DNA of 64,000 nucleotides, taken from positions 786,513,390 to 786,577,389 of the forward strand of contig CM048745.1 of the NCBI GenBank assembly GCA_026315105.1, written 5' to 3'. Source of the DNA: Locusta migratoria (lineage: Eukaryota > Arthropoda > Insecta > Orthoptera > Acrididae). The notes beneath the pieces were generated by a model. That model was not told where the DNA came from and ran no database searches. It saw only the letters and a list, made by a program, of their open reading frames with translations. The number at the start of each line of letters is the position of its first letter. Position 1 is the first letter of the stretch. The position numbers were made by a program, and so were the translations under genes. Below are positions 31,690 to 42,284 of the stretch, in pieces.

Positions 31690-32800
31690 ATCTCATAATA
31701 TAAAGCAGAGTGTCCGTATGTTTGTGTGTACGTTTCGTTCCACCTCTTTATGTAATTTTGGACACGTAAGCTTCAATCAACAAGGACGGTCGCCGTAAGT
31801 GTAAGAATAACGTAAAACACATTTTTCACGAGATATGACGTCATAGACAATGAGATGCGCTAAAACTGTTGCATTAAGCGACAATGCTGCTCATTTTCTC
31901 CTAAACCATACTTGGTACACATATTCCTTACGTGAGATAACAATTTCTGTATGCGTAAGAAATACATACGACACATGGTTCAGGAGATATAACGACATAA
32001 ACAATATAGTTCCATAAACTGCCACATTATGCGACGAAAATTTATAAATACACTATATGAGAATAAGAGTACTTAGCGACTTGCAACAAACCTTATACAT
32101 AATTTCAAACCTTTATTATACTTTTTCTCCCTGCCAACCACATCAAAATAATGAAAGGAAAACGTTTCTTGGTTACTACTTTCCGCTGTTCATGAGCAAA
32201 ACTACTGAATTCGTTATGACGTTGCAGTCCATTATTACTACACTACAAATTGTAGTCGGAAGAAATTTCACAGACAGTATACACACATACAGTTGAATGT
32301 TCCTTCGAAACTTTCACAGTACGAAACGTAGTTCAAGAGATATGAGCACATAAAAAGTAACATTCATGGAGAACCGTCCCATCATGCATCAGGTTTTAAT
32401 GTAGTACTCCTTTACAATTCACTCTGTTCGCAACGCATTTTACCGACATACAGAACTTATACAAATGAATATATAACTGATGCCTTTCGTGTAGGCGTCA
32501 GCCCATAGTGGCTAGCTTTTTCCAAAAAATTCTTTTCAAACTTTATGACGTAAGCTATACAGGTGAATATTGTATTTTATTATGCGACTTGTTTTGTTTT
32601 ATATTTTCTGATGAAGGCAATCTTAGTCATTGTCGAAACCTGGTAAAATAATTTTTAATTTGCGACCGTGGTCTCCTTGTTTATCCATTGAACTGCAAAA
32701 TTATACAGTTGTACAACATATAATACAATTGAAACGAGAGCGTATATACTGCGATGGGTAAAAACTTGTCACATCATGCAACAGGTTTTCCAGTCAGCTT
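31690..32800. repeat. Degenerate repeated units (gagatatgacgtcata-type), no gene
   Basis: Words such as agagatatgacgtcata/ggagatataacgacata and catcatgcaacaggtttt recur at irregular spacing (about 31,840, 31,985, 32,335, 32,385, 32,770). This suggests an old tandem or multi-copy repeat. It contains the hammerhead-like motif at 32,600-32,655. No coding capacity. Confidence 0.45.
32600..32655 (+). ncRNA. Hammerhead-ribozyme-like motif, family 3
   Basis: Core CTGATGA at 32,608-32,614, stem II GGCAAT/ATTGTC (six pairs, one G-U), GAAA at 32,635-32,638, stem III ACC/GGT with a single T between, then A32,645 as a GUA-type cleavage position. Stem I pairs TTT with AAA only. All invariant residues are intact. 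Confidence 0.5.
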
Positions 32801-32859
32801 AGGGAAATTCCTGGAAAGCTGACAATGGTGTAGGTAACCACAGGGATGGGAGTGGGGGG

Positions 32860-33227
32860 TCAAGACGCAGACTTCATCAAAAAAAAAAATCTGGTGGGGG
32901 GAGGGAGGGGTGAAAAATTAGTACTTTTTATTAGCCTGGTGGTGGGGGGGGGGCTTTCTAAAACAATTTACAAAACGTAAAATAAAAGATGTTTAATTTC
33001 AATAATAAATGGCAAAGCAGGACCTAATATTTCGGGTGTGGGGTTGGTCGCAGTTTGGGTGGTGAGGGGTGAGTTATTGGCCAAGGGGACAGGGAGGCAG
33101 CTCTGGACATTGGGGTTGACATATTTTAGCTCTGAAGCGCACACGGATACAGCCGATAGCAATAGACTTGTATAGAGTTATAAGGAAAGGAAGAGAATGA
33201 AACAGAGTACATCCAACGAACACCCCT
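32860..33227. other. G-rich low-complexity stretch, no gene
   Basis: Runs of G at about 32,895-32,950 and A at about 32,880-32,890. No gene supported. Confidence 0.5.
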
Positions 33228-33235
33228 ATTCACGA

Positions 33236-33575
33236 CAGGCATGGTCAAACACCGCCCTGGCACTGCGTGCAGCGGCGACACACGGTCGCGGCCGGGGCCG
33301 TCAACTACAGTGTACTCCGCCCGCTGGGCGCGGGCACGCTCGCCGGGCGGAAATGTTGGCCATGCCTGATAATAATAATGTTTGTTAAGCTTATGGGACT
33401 TAACTACGGGGTCATCAGTCCCTAAACTTACAAACTACTTATCTGCTACCTTATACTAAAGACGGCACAAATATCCATGCCCGAGGGGGGATTCGAACCC
33501 CCGACCGTAGTGGCCCTGCAGACCGTGACTGGAGCGCCTCAGTCTCCTCGGCCACCGCGGCCGGCTCCATGCCTG
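33236..33575. mobile_element. hAT-like MITE with SINE in its right terminus
   Basis: Ends are caggcatggtcaaac (33,236) and gttggccatgcctg (completed after the SINE at 33,575), inverted and hAT-like. The 8-bp target duplication attYacga is at 33,228-33,235 and 33,576-33,583 with one mismatch, the size expected for hAT. The element without the SINE is about 140 bp and GC-rich, with no transposase. Confidence 0.75.
33371..33566 (-). mobile_element. tRNA-derived SINE, family A
   Basis: Target duplication ccatgcctgat at 33,360-33,370 and 33,567-33,577. It lies within the last bases of the hAT-like MITE, so the SINE came later. Confidence 0.93.
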
Positions 33576-33583
33576 ATTTACGA

Positions 33584-34097
33584 CATATCTTGCTTCCTAA
33601 CGCCAGGAGAATACAGTTTGCAGTGAGTCATGCATTTTCTATTACGATGAATAAACCACAGCGCAATCTATTCATTACTGTGGAGTGATTTGATAAGCCC
33701 ATGTTTCTCACACGGACAAATTTATGTCTCTTGCTCAAGGGTGGCCTCTCCACGGAAATTATTCATATTATATCCCGGACAAATAACTAGAAATATTGTT
33801 TACAGTAAATTTGTGAATTTAATGAACCTATGAGTGTTACATATTATTTGTATTTTGATTACTATATTTCTTTGTTTGGATACTGTACTTAAATTTTTGT
33901 ATATTATGCAAGACAGCCTTATTTTTTATATATTCTCTGATAAATACGTTATTAGTAAAACGGATATGGACACAGAGAGAAGGGATATGAGAAGTACTAA
34001 CTCAAGGCTTGAATAAATAAATTAATTCCCCGGGCAGCTCCGGGTTTTCAGCTAGATAATTATTGTACATGTTTAAGTGCCTGAGCCTGTTAAGATC
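33584..34097. other. No gene seen
   Basis: AT-rich with short frames only. Confidence 0.4.
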
Positions 34098-34325
34098 AAA
34101 ACATTTTAAAAAGAGTTTCATATAATAAAGGAGATTTAACAACTGACTTACTTATTAGAAACTGGTGTTCAAATAAGTCTGGTGCAGTTTGATAGTTTGA
34201 GTAAAGTAGTATGTTTAAATAATCACACTGCTTTATACTTACAAAGGTACTCCAGCACCACGTTTTTAACAAGTAAGTCAATTGTTAAATCTCTTATACT
34301 ATACGAAACTCTTTTTAAAATTTTC
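34098..34325. repeat. Foldback element
   Basis: Left arm ttttaaaaagagtttcatata...gatttaacaactgacttactt is the inverted match of right arm aagtaagtcaattgttaaatc...cgaaactctttttaaaa. Arms are about 75 bp with a centre of about 80 bp. It directly adjoins the hammerhead-like motif at 34,357. Confidence 0.75.
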
Positions 34326-34356
34326 CGTGTAATTACAACCTACATCATAGAGGCAC

Positions 34357-34394
34357 CTGACGATGAGCCCTCGGGGCTCGAAATGTTTTGTGTA
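34357..34394 (+). ncRNA. Hammerhead-ribozyme-like motif, family 2, intact core
   Basis: CTGACGA at 34,357-34,363 (fits CUGANGA), stem II GAGCC/GGCTC, GAAA at 34,380-34,383, stem III ATGT/GTGT (with G-U pairs) around loop TTT, and A34,394 at the cleavage position. Invariant core residues are all present. A good stem I could not be drawn, which lowers confidence. Confidence 0.45.
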
Positions 34395-34405
34395 AAATGA
34401 AACAC

Positions 34406-36746
34406 AATGTCGTGAGTGAAAGCGAATTCTCTTTATTTTGCTGAAGTACAAAAGTCACGGAAATGGAGCAAACTGAGCTCTACAGCACGCGTGGCCAAAC
34501 ACCGCAGCGCTGCCTTCGCACGCTGGCGCTGTGGGACAGAGTGGCGAGCAGGAGAGGAACAGAGCCGCTACAGTCAGGAAGGGTGACACTCATTTTATTA
34601 TTCACACTTATCACATTTTGACAGCACAGTACACACCATTGATACATATGTTTAAAACGAATTTAGATTTTATTTTTGTATGTGTTAGCTATATACAAAA
34701 TGATCTTATAATTCCACACATCAATTATTTTTTTCGCAGTAATATAATTTATGTTACGTAATATCTCCGTTGCTTTGAGCTTGTGGTGTCGAAAATTATC
34801 CTTCCTCTTTAAAACATTCAATATAGGTTTCTACATGTGTTAAACATTTTAATGCAAATGGTTTTCTTTTTCAAGAAAGATATGTTTTTTTGCTAGTGCC
34901 ATGAATTATGTGTAATGTGCTTGTTTAATTAAGGAATAAAGTTATTGCTTTGGCGAATGAAAGAAGACAGTATATATGTATCAGTGCTAAAATCCCGATT
35001 ATAAAAGTACTATATGACATTGCCATCTCCACTTAGTAGCCTCACTGTGTTGCAAAAAATGCCTCCCTTCGTTCCCCCCTTGCAGCGTTTGGCATATAAC
35101 CGTCTTACTCCCACACACGCTGCAGGCACTGCAGTGGTGGGGGAAGTAGTGCGCCAGTCTAAACGGCTCGCGACCGAAGTGCTCTAGCATCTTTTCGGAG
35201 TAACTGGGGAAAATGCACCTAAAACCAAAATTTTTTGTTAGTTTTTTATTTGTGTTTTAACAAAATATATTTACTTGTATAAATGAGACTCTATAGCCCT
35301 TACATTAAATTATTTTTAAAATAGCATATTTATGATAGTACTTCATTTAATAAACATATATCTTTCAGATGAAGCCTACTGTATATATGAGAAGTGTGCA
35401 TGTACAATACTAATATAATCAAATTTGGGTAACAAAATTACTAAGTTTTCCTTCGATTCGTGTTTTGGATATTTTCTAAAGCTTCGCATCGTGATTCTGC
35501 CATACAAATACTGTTGCCTGAACAGTAAATGGTTTGCTCGTTTTACCGTTCTTCTACCACATTACGGAGCTGCGCTTCCTGTGTTACTTCGTTTATGCTG
35601 TATCTGACCACGGGACAGTCCAGCGCAGAGCAGTGCTGTGCGGTCTCACTCTATCCGCAGCTTTCTCTCTTGCTCCGTTGCCGACACTAGCGACACACGG
35701 TCGCTGCGGGGTGGTGAACTACGGTGTACTCGAGGCTGTTCCAACAGGCTGCTCCGCGAGCAGGAGCCCACACACGCGCTCACTAGCCCAGCTCGGAGCT
35801 GCAGTAGTGGGGGAGTCTCACGTCACGCAAGCTACTCGGCGGCCAAAAGTAAACAGACGCCTTCGCTTAGTTCTCGCTAATGTGTAGTTGTGACGCCAAC
35901 AAAAATGTCTAGTAGCGAAAGTCCAGTGCCTGCTACTTTAGAGCCAGCCCACGCAGTACAATGTACTGTAGTGAGTAGTTACTCTCTGCAATTAAAAGAA
36001 TAAACAAGGAAAGGTCATCGCTACAGTACCCTACAATGAAGAATACGCTGGGCATCGCTGCAGCAAGCAAGATAACTCTTGATATATATTGACCTGTGTC
36101 GCAAAAAATTTGTAAAAGACATAAAGTCAATAAATCTTTTGTTAGTTGTACAAACGTTACTCGTTACTTCGTTCTAATTCCCACTTCCGCATAGTCGTCT
36201 CATGATATTATATTTTTATTGTCTTCGTTAGTAATTCTGACATCTTTAACCCACATTAAAAAAATAAAATTAAATAAAAATAAAAACAACTACAGCCCCT
36301 TTCTTTGCTTTTGTTTCTCGCAATTTTGTGAGGAAGCAAAAAAGGTTCCGTATTTTCTAGCACTGTCTCCATAAATTGTATTTGTGCCATTTCTTTAGCG
36401 AGTTACTGTACGTGAAAATTTATGACAGGCGGGTAAGTCCAGTTATTGGCAGTTAAGATGGTGTGTTACTAATTTGTCTGTAGTGAGCTATTATGCCTAA
36501 ACGTAAAACTACCATTTCTTAGAACTTAAATGAAAAAACCTGTTTTTTCCCGAAGACAGTTCATTGTAAAATTCATATCGCCATGTTTACGATTAAAATC
36601 GTGGAAACTGCATGGAGTTCAGCGTGATAAATCAGTCAATCATAATCTGACTTCTTTTGCTACTCTAGCAACAACTGCTAAAATCAATGACATTTTCATT
36701 AACAAATAATGGGAAAATTCGTTATACAATTCATGAGAAACACTCA
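34406..36746. other. No gene seen; GC-rich islands
   Basis: cgcgtggccaaacaccgcagcg near 34,486 looks like a hAT terminal repeat, but no matching right end was found. GC-rich, CpG-containing stretches (35,080-35,180, 35,560-35,880) share acacggtcgcKgc-type words with 33,275-33,300. Open frames in them have no domains. Confidence 0.4.
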
Positions 36747-36748
36747 TA

Positions 36749-37888
36749 CAGTGGAACCCCTCTAATCCGTCACCTTCAGGACTGGTACCATGGTCGGAAC
36801 GAACAAAAGGTCGGATTATCCGAAAAATCTTATCTTATCGCAAAAAATATAAAAAGACATTTAGTACAAAAAAAATTAAAGGATTTAAGAATTAAAAGAC
36901 GTCTACAGTAATATAAAAAGATATTTTCTACACAGCGTCAAACAATATATTAACTAGAAAAAACGTATACACACGCTATAATACGTATTGGTTTTAAAAG
37001 GAAAAACACAAAAAAATTACAGTACTATACTGTACTTTCTGCAGAAACGACTCGTAAACCATGACGAGTTTTCCAACGATCAATCCAGCCTTTACCGGCA
37101 GGAAATTTACTTTCCAGTTTTTTTGTGCAAAACTATCGCTATTTCATTGAGAATTGACTCGGATAGTGGAGTTCCTTTCCTTTTTTCTTGACAAAACCAC
37201 ATCCATAGTGCGTTACCAAGCAGTTCACGTTTAGGCTATTTTTAATGATTTGCGATTCTTCAGTGTGTTTTGACCATCAATCGTAACTGTATAGTATTCA
37301 ATATATTTCCGATTCTTCCTACAATCCTTAATTCATTCAGTTCCTTTGCAATTTTTTTTGAGCGATTCTCATTTGCTCAGTCTTTGTAGCAATGCTAATT
37401 TTTCATTTAGTGAAAGAGTTACGTGTTTACTTTTCAGTCGAGACACAAACTGACAAGTGTATATACAATGAATGTAATAAGTACTGTAGAGAACAAAATT
37501 CAAATGTTTGTATAGATTATGGGACTTAACTACGGGGTCATCAGTCCCTAAACTTACAAACTACTTATGAACTAGCTAATCCTAAGGACGGCACAAATAT
37601 CCATGCCCGAGGGGGGATTCGAACCCTCGACCGTAGTGGCCGTGCAGACCGTGACCGGAGCGCCTCAGTCCCCTCGGCCACCGCGGACGACCCTGTAGAG
37701 AACAACGACGTTTTTTTAACCCCAACAAAGGATAAAACTTCACAATAACGTACAGTATAACAATATGAACAACAATGGCCCGACAGGCGTCCAGTCAGTG
37801 ACAAGTCTGCACAGGCTCGCGAGGCTGAGCATGGTCGGACTAACAGGAGTGACGGACCATCCAAGGTCGGATTAGAGGGGTTCTGCGG
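36749..37888. mobile_element. pogo/Tigger-like non-autonomous element
   Basis: The left end cagtggaacccctctaatcc is the inverted match of ggattagaggggttctgcg at the right end, with TA on both sides (36,747-36,748 and 37,889-37,890). Internal copies of ggtcggattatccg/ggtcggactaac near the ends extend the similarity. Terminal motif and TA target fit the pogo/Tigger group. About 0.93 kb without the SINE; no transposase frame is recognisable. Confidence 0.75.
37497..37692 (-). mobile_element. tRNA-derived SINE, family A
   Basis: 13-bp target duplication ctgtagagaacaa at 37,484-37,496 and 37,693-37,705, inside the pogo/Tigger-like element. The outermost head bases are altered (ccgcggacgac). Confidence 0.92.
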
Positions 37889-37949
37889 TACCTTGGTTAC
37901 ATGAAACAGGCATTTAAAAATGTAAAATAATGCCACCATAAAATGCTTT

Positions 37950-38640
37950 ACGAAATTCCAGTCGTGGAATCAGACCGTTGACATTTAGAGTCACGTAGCA
38001 TTTAAATTATTTATAACTAGCTTAAACCCGCGGCTCCGCTCGCGTGTTGGTTGATTATGATAGTTAATGCGCGAAACGTCAAATCGATTTTTTTAAAGAG
38101 ATGTAATAAAAGAAATTTCGTTTTTAATGCTTTATTTATTTATTCTTATATTTCCTTATTCGTATGCTTATCCTTACAGAGAAAGAGCTGAAGACATTGT
38201 AGCACGCATAGACCAAAGATTGGTCTGTGGCATCACGTTTCGCTGTATGCAACCTCCTTGCTATAGAGTCGCAAACGTCATCTCTGGCCTTCAGTCCTAA
38301 TTATTTTATAATCCGTCGACTTTCAACTATCATATCTTCCACCCCCTTATAGCTATCAGCATAGAACAGCTGTTGTGTACAACGGGAGACTTTGGACAAC
38401 AATTACACAAAGACCATTCGTTTGCGTTATGTAGTTTTCGCTGCAGAGCGAAATATTAACACACACACACACACACACGTAGAATTTTATATACACTGAT
38501 AAGTTTCTACTCCAATATACTCCACCCTTTTATCATTATCAACCCTCAAGCAACAATGCAACCAATAAAAACCATTTACAAACAGTAAATATAATTTTCA
38601 AAGAGTTATTATTGTTCCGCATTTCGCGTTATATTCTTCA
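37950..38640. other. No gene; possible repeat terminus with cccgcggctccgctcgcgtg
   Basis: A stretch near 38,027 reads cccgcggctccgctcgcgtg, a word common at insect repeat ends. An (AC)n run lies at about 38,460-38,480. No coding signal. Confidence 0.4.
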
Positions 38641-38690
38641 AATTACTAAATATCTATCAGATCGCTATAAAACCGTGCCTAAAACCTTCA

Positions 38691-38887
38691 AAAATGTTCA
38701 AATGTTTGTAGAACTTATGGGACTTAACTACGGGGTCATCAGTCCCTAAGCTTACAAACTACTTATGAACTAGCTAATCCTAAGGACGGCACAAATATCC
38801 ATGCCCGAGGGGGGATTCGAACCCCCAACCGTAGTGGCCGTGCAGACCGTGACTAGAGCGCCTCAATCCCCTCGGCCACCGCGGCCG
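38691..38887 (-). mobile_element. tRNA-derived SINE, family A
   Basis: 14-bp target duplication gcctaaaaccttca at 38,677-38,690 and 38,888-38,901. The uninterrupted form of the target is seen in the paralogous repeat near 39,072. Confidence 0.93.
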
Positions 38888-38990
38888 GCCTAAAACCTTC
38901 ATCAGGTATAAATTAGTAACTTTACAAATATTTAAGTCTCTGCGTTTTGTCGTTCGGACGTGATAAGCGTACACTGAAGAAACATTCACG

Positions 38991-38992
<2 letters not shown>

Positions 38993-39046
<54 letters not shown>
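38993..39046. repeat. (TA)n microsatellite
   Basis: About 26 TA units. Confidence 0.97.
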
Positions 39047-39047
<1 letters not shown>

Positions 39048-39289
39048 CTTTCCGATCGCCATAAAACTGTGCCTAAAGCCTTCCCCGTGTAGACATTAGT
39101 AACTGTACAAATTTTTAGCTCTTTATATCTTGTGGATCAGACGTGATCACATTTATAGATATAGAAGATAAAGGAGAATCTTCGGTTAGGATAGACCAGG
39201 TGTCACGTCTACCGCATTTTCATGGAGAAAAAAAGTGTCTCAGTTGCAGGCTAACTATTTCAGTTGTGCCCGTGGCGGGAATTGGAGTG

Positions 39290-39957
39290 CGACTGCAGTT
39301 CCTCGTGACGTCACAGCCCATCCGGCTGCGGCATTGGACAGCAGCTGACGGCCGCAGAAGCGGCGCCCCTCGAGCAGGTGAGCGCTCCCTAGCTCGCGGG
39401 GGAGCGCGCGAGCTGGAACAGCCCTGACTGCACTCCGTGCGCTGGGCCTGGGCGCACCCGCCGGGCAGAATGTTGCCCATGCCTGCTTTACACTCAAGTT
39501 TGACTGTCGTAGTGGGTACGACATACAAAGCGGCGTGGTGAGATAACTGCTGAAGGCCCACTGACTGACGCAGAATGCACAGGAGGAGCCTCCATTGGTC
39601 GGTTTGTGGCTACAGCTGAGGAGGCTTTGGACAGTGGGAGGCAGGGTAGCGGCTGTTGCGGCGCGGCGCTGCAGAGTCAGCAGGTGGAGCAGGCCCGCAG
39701 TGCGGAGGCTGGCGCAGTCCGCCGCAGACGCACGCCGCGCCCTCTGTGTGCCAGCCGGCTGCTGGGCTAGGCCCTGCCTCCATACAGGGGCGACAGCTGC
39801 GCGTTGCTCCAATGCCATAAATACAATGGCCGACCAGATTAAACGGCGATCCTTAGCCCCTCCTCTATGTCTCACAGCGACACCGAAATAACAACCTAAT
39901 TTTGTAGAACAGCGTTCTACTTTTCTGATCGCACTTAAACTAATGTTCCAGGACTTA
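39290..39957. repeat. GC-rich hAT-type right end and adjoining GC-rich stretch
   Basis: The segment gcgcacccgccgggcagaatgttgcccatgcctg ending near 39,484 matches the right end of the hAT-like MITE at 33,340-33,369; no left end is found. Overlapping open frames on both strands up to 39,965 are a by-product of high GC and show no domain. Confidence 0.45.
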
Positions 39958-39967
39958 CAGAACACTT

Positions 39968-40170
39968 AAAAAAAATGTTCAAATGTTTGTTAAGCTTATG
40001 GGACTTAACTACGGGGTCATCAGTCCCTAAATTTACAAACTACTTATGAACTACTTACGAACTAGGACGGCACAAATATCCATGCCCGAGGGGGGATTCG
40101 AACCCCCGACCGTAATGGCCGTGCTGACCGTGACTGGAGCGTCTCAGTCCCCTCGGCCACCGCGGCCGGC
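39968..40170 (-). mobile_element. tRNA-derived SINE, family A
   Basis: Full length, target duplication cagaacactt at 39,958-39,967 and 40,171-40,180. Confidence 0.93.
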
Positions 40171-40234
40171 CAGAACACTTCCCTCTGTCGTGTCGAAACT
40201 GCTATTACACGACGGAGAGAAGAGCATCTTGACG

Positions 40235-40769
40235 TGAGCTTCCACATCTACATCTACAACCATACGCCGCAAGCCACCCGATAGGTGTGTGGCGGAGGGT
40301 ACCTTGAGTACCACTATCGATTTTCCCTCGTATTCCAGTCACGTATTGTTCGCGGAAAGAAGGATTGTCGGTATGCCTCTGTGTGGGCTCTAATCTTTCT
40401 GATTTTATCCTCATGATCTCTTCGCGAGATATACGTAGGTCGGAGCTGCTAGACTCCTCAGTAAAGGTAAGTTCTCGAAACTTCGACAAAAGCCCGTACC
40501 GAGCGACAGAGCGTCTCTCCTGTAGACTCTTCCACTGGAGTGTAGCGATAATCTCCGTAACGCTTTCACGATTACCAAATGATCCTGTAACGAAGCGCGC
40601 TGCTCTCCGTTGGATCTTCTCCACTTCCTCTATCAATCCCACCTGGTACGGATCCAACACCGGTGAGCAGTATTCAAGCTGTGGGCGAACAAGTGTACTG
40701 TAACCTACTTCCTTTGTTTTCGGACTGCATTTCCTCAGAAGTCTCCCAATGAATCTAAGTCTGGCATCT
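40235..40769 (-). pseudogene. LINE reverse-transcriptase C-terminal fragment with 3' tail
   Basis: Minus-strand open frame of about 150 codons: DPYQVGLIEEVEKIQRRAARF, ESVTEIIATLQWKSLQERR and YGLLSKFRELTF blocks, typical of the region after the RT palm in several arthropod LINEs. It ends in a tagatg repeat (acatctacatctac on plus at 40,241). This copy is 5'-truncated. The clade is uncertain. Confidence 0.75.
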
Positions 40770-40777
40770 GGTGATCA

Positions 40778-41062
40778 AAAATGTTCAAATGTTTGTAAAT
40801 CTAAGGGATTTAACTACGGGGTCATAAGGCGAAAAATGTTCAAACGTTTGTTAAACATATGGGACTGAACTACGAGCTCATCAGTCCCTAAACTTACTAA
40901 CTACTTATAAACTAACTAATACTAAAGACAACACAAACATCAATGCCAGAGGGAGGATTCGAACCACCGACGGGGAACGGCCTCAAGCATCGGAGCATAG
41001 AGCCTCAATGCGCTCTGCCACTCCGTCGCGGTGATCAGTCCCTTGTTTTACAAACTACTTTT
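40778..41062 (-). mobile_element. tRNA-derived SINE, family A, truncated and split by another SINE
   Basis: The tail part 40,778-40,825 (aaaatgttcaaatgtttgta...ggggtcat) resumes at about 41,035 with catcagtccctt-like gatcagtccctt and tacaaactactt, then stops at about 41,062. The intervening 40,832-41,029 is a family C SINE. Confidence 0.75.
40832..41029 (-). mobile_element. tRNA-derived SINE, family C (inner insertion)
   Basis: Minus-strand head gcgacggagtggcagagcgc and B box GGTTCGAATCC. Head is shared with 24,168-24,349. It is nested in the older family A copy. A short target duplication (ggtcat/ggtgat) is possible but imperfect. Confidence 0.85.
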
Positions 41063-41594
41063 TTAAAATTCTTTATTTATAAAATACAAACATGACCCAT
41101 TACCTAAGACAAAATGGGTCTTTTTACTACACAAAGTTATTACAGGCTAGTGATTTCGTTATTCTATTTATGTCAGCAAATAACTGGACAACCTATACTA
41201 GTTTTAGTAGATGTGTTGATGTATTTATTTTGTTTCCTAATATACTACAGCTGTGGTGTTACAGGTGTGCCAGCGAGATAAACCTAATGCAGTGGCCAGC
41301 TCACCGATCGAAACAGAGTGAGCATACCTCTGGCACTTGGCGGCCAATCTCTTTTGCCACAACAGCCCCCCTCCCCCCCCCCCCCCCCGCAAAAGTAATC
41401 TCCGGTTTTGTCTTAACCTACAGAATTATGAAAAAACCTACATCTAAGATACGTCTAAGTTTGTCATAATCGGTGTTTGACACATCTAACCCCCGAATCC
41501 AGGGGATGGCGGATATTGTCATTTCTGACGACCAGTCCACCCCCGGCGGCATGGCAGACGCGACTGTCTCAGTCGAGTGTTATGTCATAGTCAG

Positions 41595-41900
41595 TTAGTT
41601 ATTCTGAACGAAGTCCTGAAGCACTTTGCTTGAGATCTTGTTTGTAATTTCGTCAAGTATGCGGAACGTGTCCGGGTTTGTGATAAGCTCATACATGTTG
41701 TTGTTGGGCAGAGCCCTTCTCAGGTCTGCAGCCACGCCGTCAAATGCAGGACACTCGTAAATGATATGTTCTGCTATTCCTACCTCAGCACCACAGGCAC
41801 AAGCTGGTGTAGCTTGTTTCATAACCGACATAGAACCTTATTCCTAAATCTATGTCTGTTGAAAATCTGTTTTGACCTCACGGTGTTCCTGGTGTCTTGC
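41595..41900 (-). pseudogene. LINE C-terminal fragment with Cys-His motif
   Basis: Minus strand: KQIFNRHRFRNKVL upstream, a stop, then TPACACGAEVGIAEHIIYECPAF (C-x-C-x8-H-x4-C), typical of the C-terminal end of RNase H-bearing LINEs, and an acidic tail ending FVQNN at 41,595. It appears to be a 5'-truncated copy; no target duplication was found. Confidence 0.65.
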
Positions 41901-41914
41901 AAGTATACAACCTA

Positions 41915-42090
41915 CTTTCATCGTTCTTAAATCAAGTTTTTGTTATGATTAAATTATGTTCTGTGCAAAATTCTAGCAGGCGGCTTCATTTCTTTTATCC
42001 AGTCCATATTCACCTACGATTTTTCCTTCGCTTTCTTTACGTGCTACCAAAATTCCAGTTCCCCAATCCCCCAGTCTCCCTTCACAATCA
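41915..42090 (-). pseudogene. RTE-type endonuclease fragment (degenerate)
   Basis: The minus strand resembles the GDWN region of RTE-type endonucleases and is parallel to 57,080-57,250 over attctaScaggcggcttcat...ccagt. Frameshifts prevent a continuous reading. Confidence 0.5.
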
Positions 42091-42096
42091 AGTTTG

Positions 42097-42282
42097 CCGC
42101 GTTGGAGTGGCCGTGCGCTCAAAGGCGCCTTGCTGCTGAGGGCGCGGTTGCTCGCGGTCAGAGGTTCAAGTTCTCCCTCGGGTGCGGGTGTTGTCCTTGG
42201 TGTAAGTTATTTTAGGTTTTGTGAGTCTAGGGTCTGATGTCCACAGCAGTTTGATCCTCTAGGTTTACAAACATTTGAACAA
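42097..42282 (+). mobile_element. Diverged tRNA-derived SINE (family D)
   Basis: The head ccgcgttggagtggccgtgc, B box-like gaggttcaagttctccc, and tail tttacaaacatttgaac match the copy at 9441-9624 in layout. Confidence 0.65.
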
Positions 42283-42284
42283 TC

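Larger units (their letters stand above)
38655..39170 (+). repeat. Direct pair of a repeat, first copy split by a SINE, with (TA)n between
   Basis: ataaaaccgtgcctaaaacc...attagtaactttacaaat...ctctgcgtt in the first copy matches ataaaactgtgcctaaagcc...attagtaactgtacaaat...ctctttata near 39,060-39,150. A (TA)n microsatellite of about 50 bp lies between, at about 38,993-39,046. Confidence 0.7.

Noticed and set aside
38885..38915. Minus-strand CTGATGA word
   Set aside because: No GAAA or stem II follows at a suitable distance.
39255..39965. 236-codon minus-strand open frame in GC-rich DNA
   Set aside because: Overlapping frames exist on both strands in this GC-rich stretch, part of it is a hAT-type repeat end, and there is no domain.
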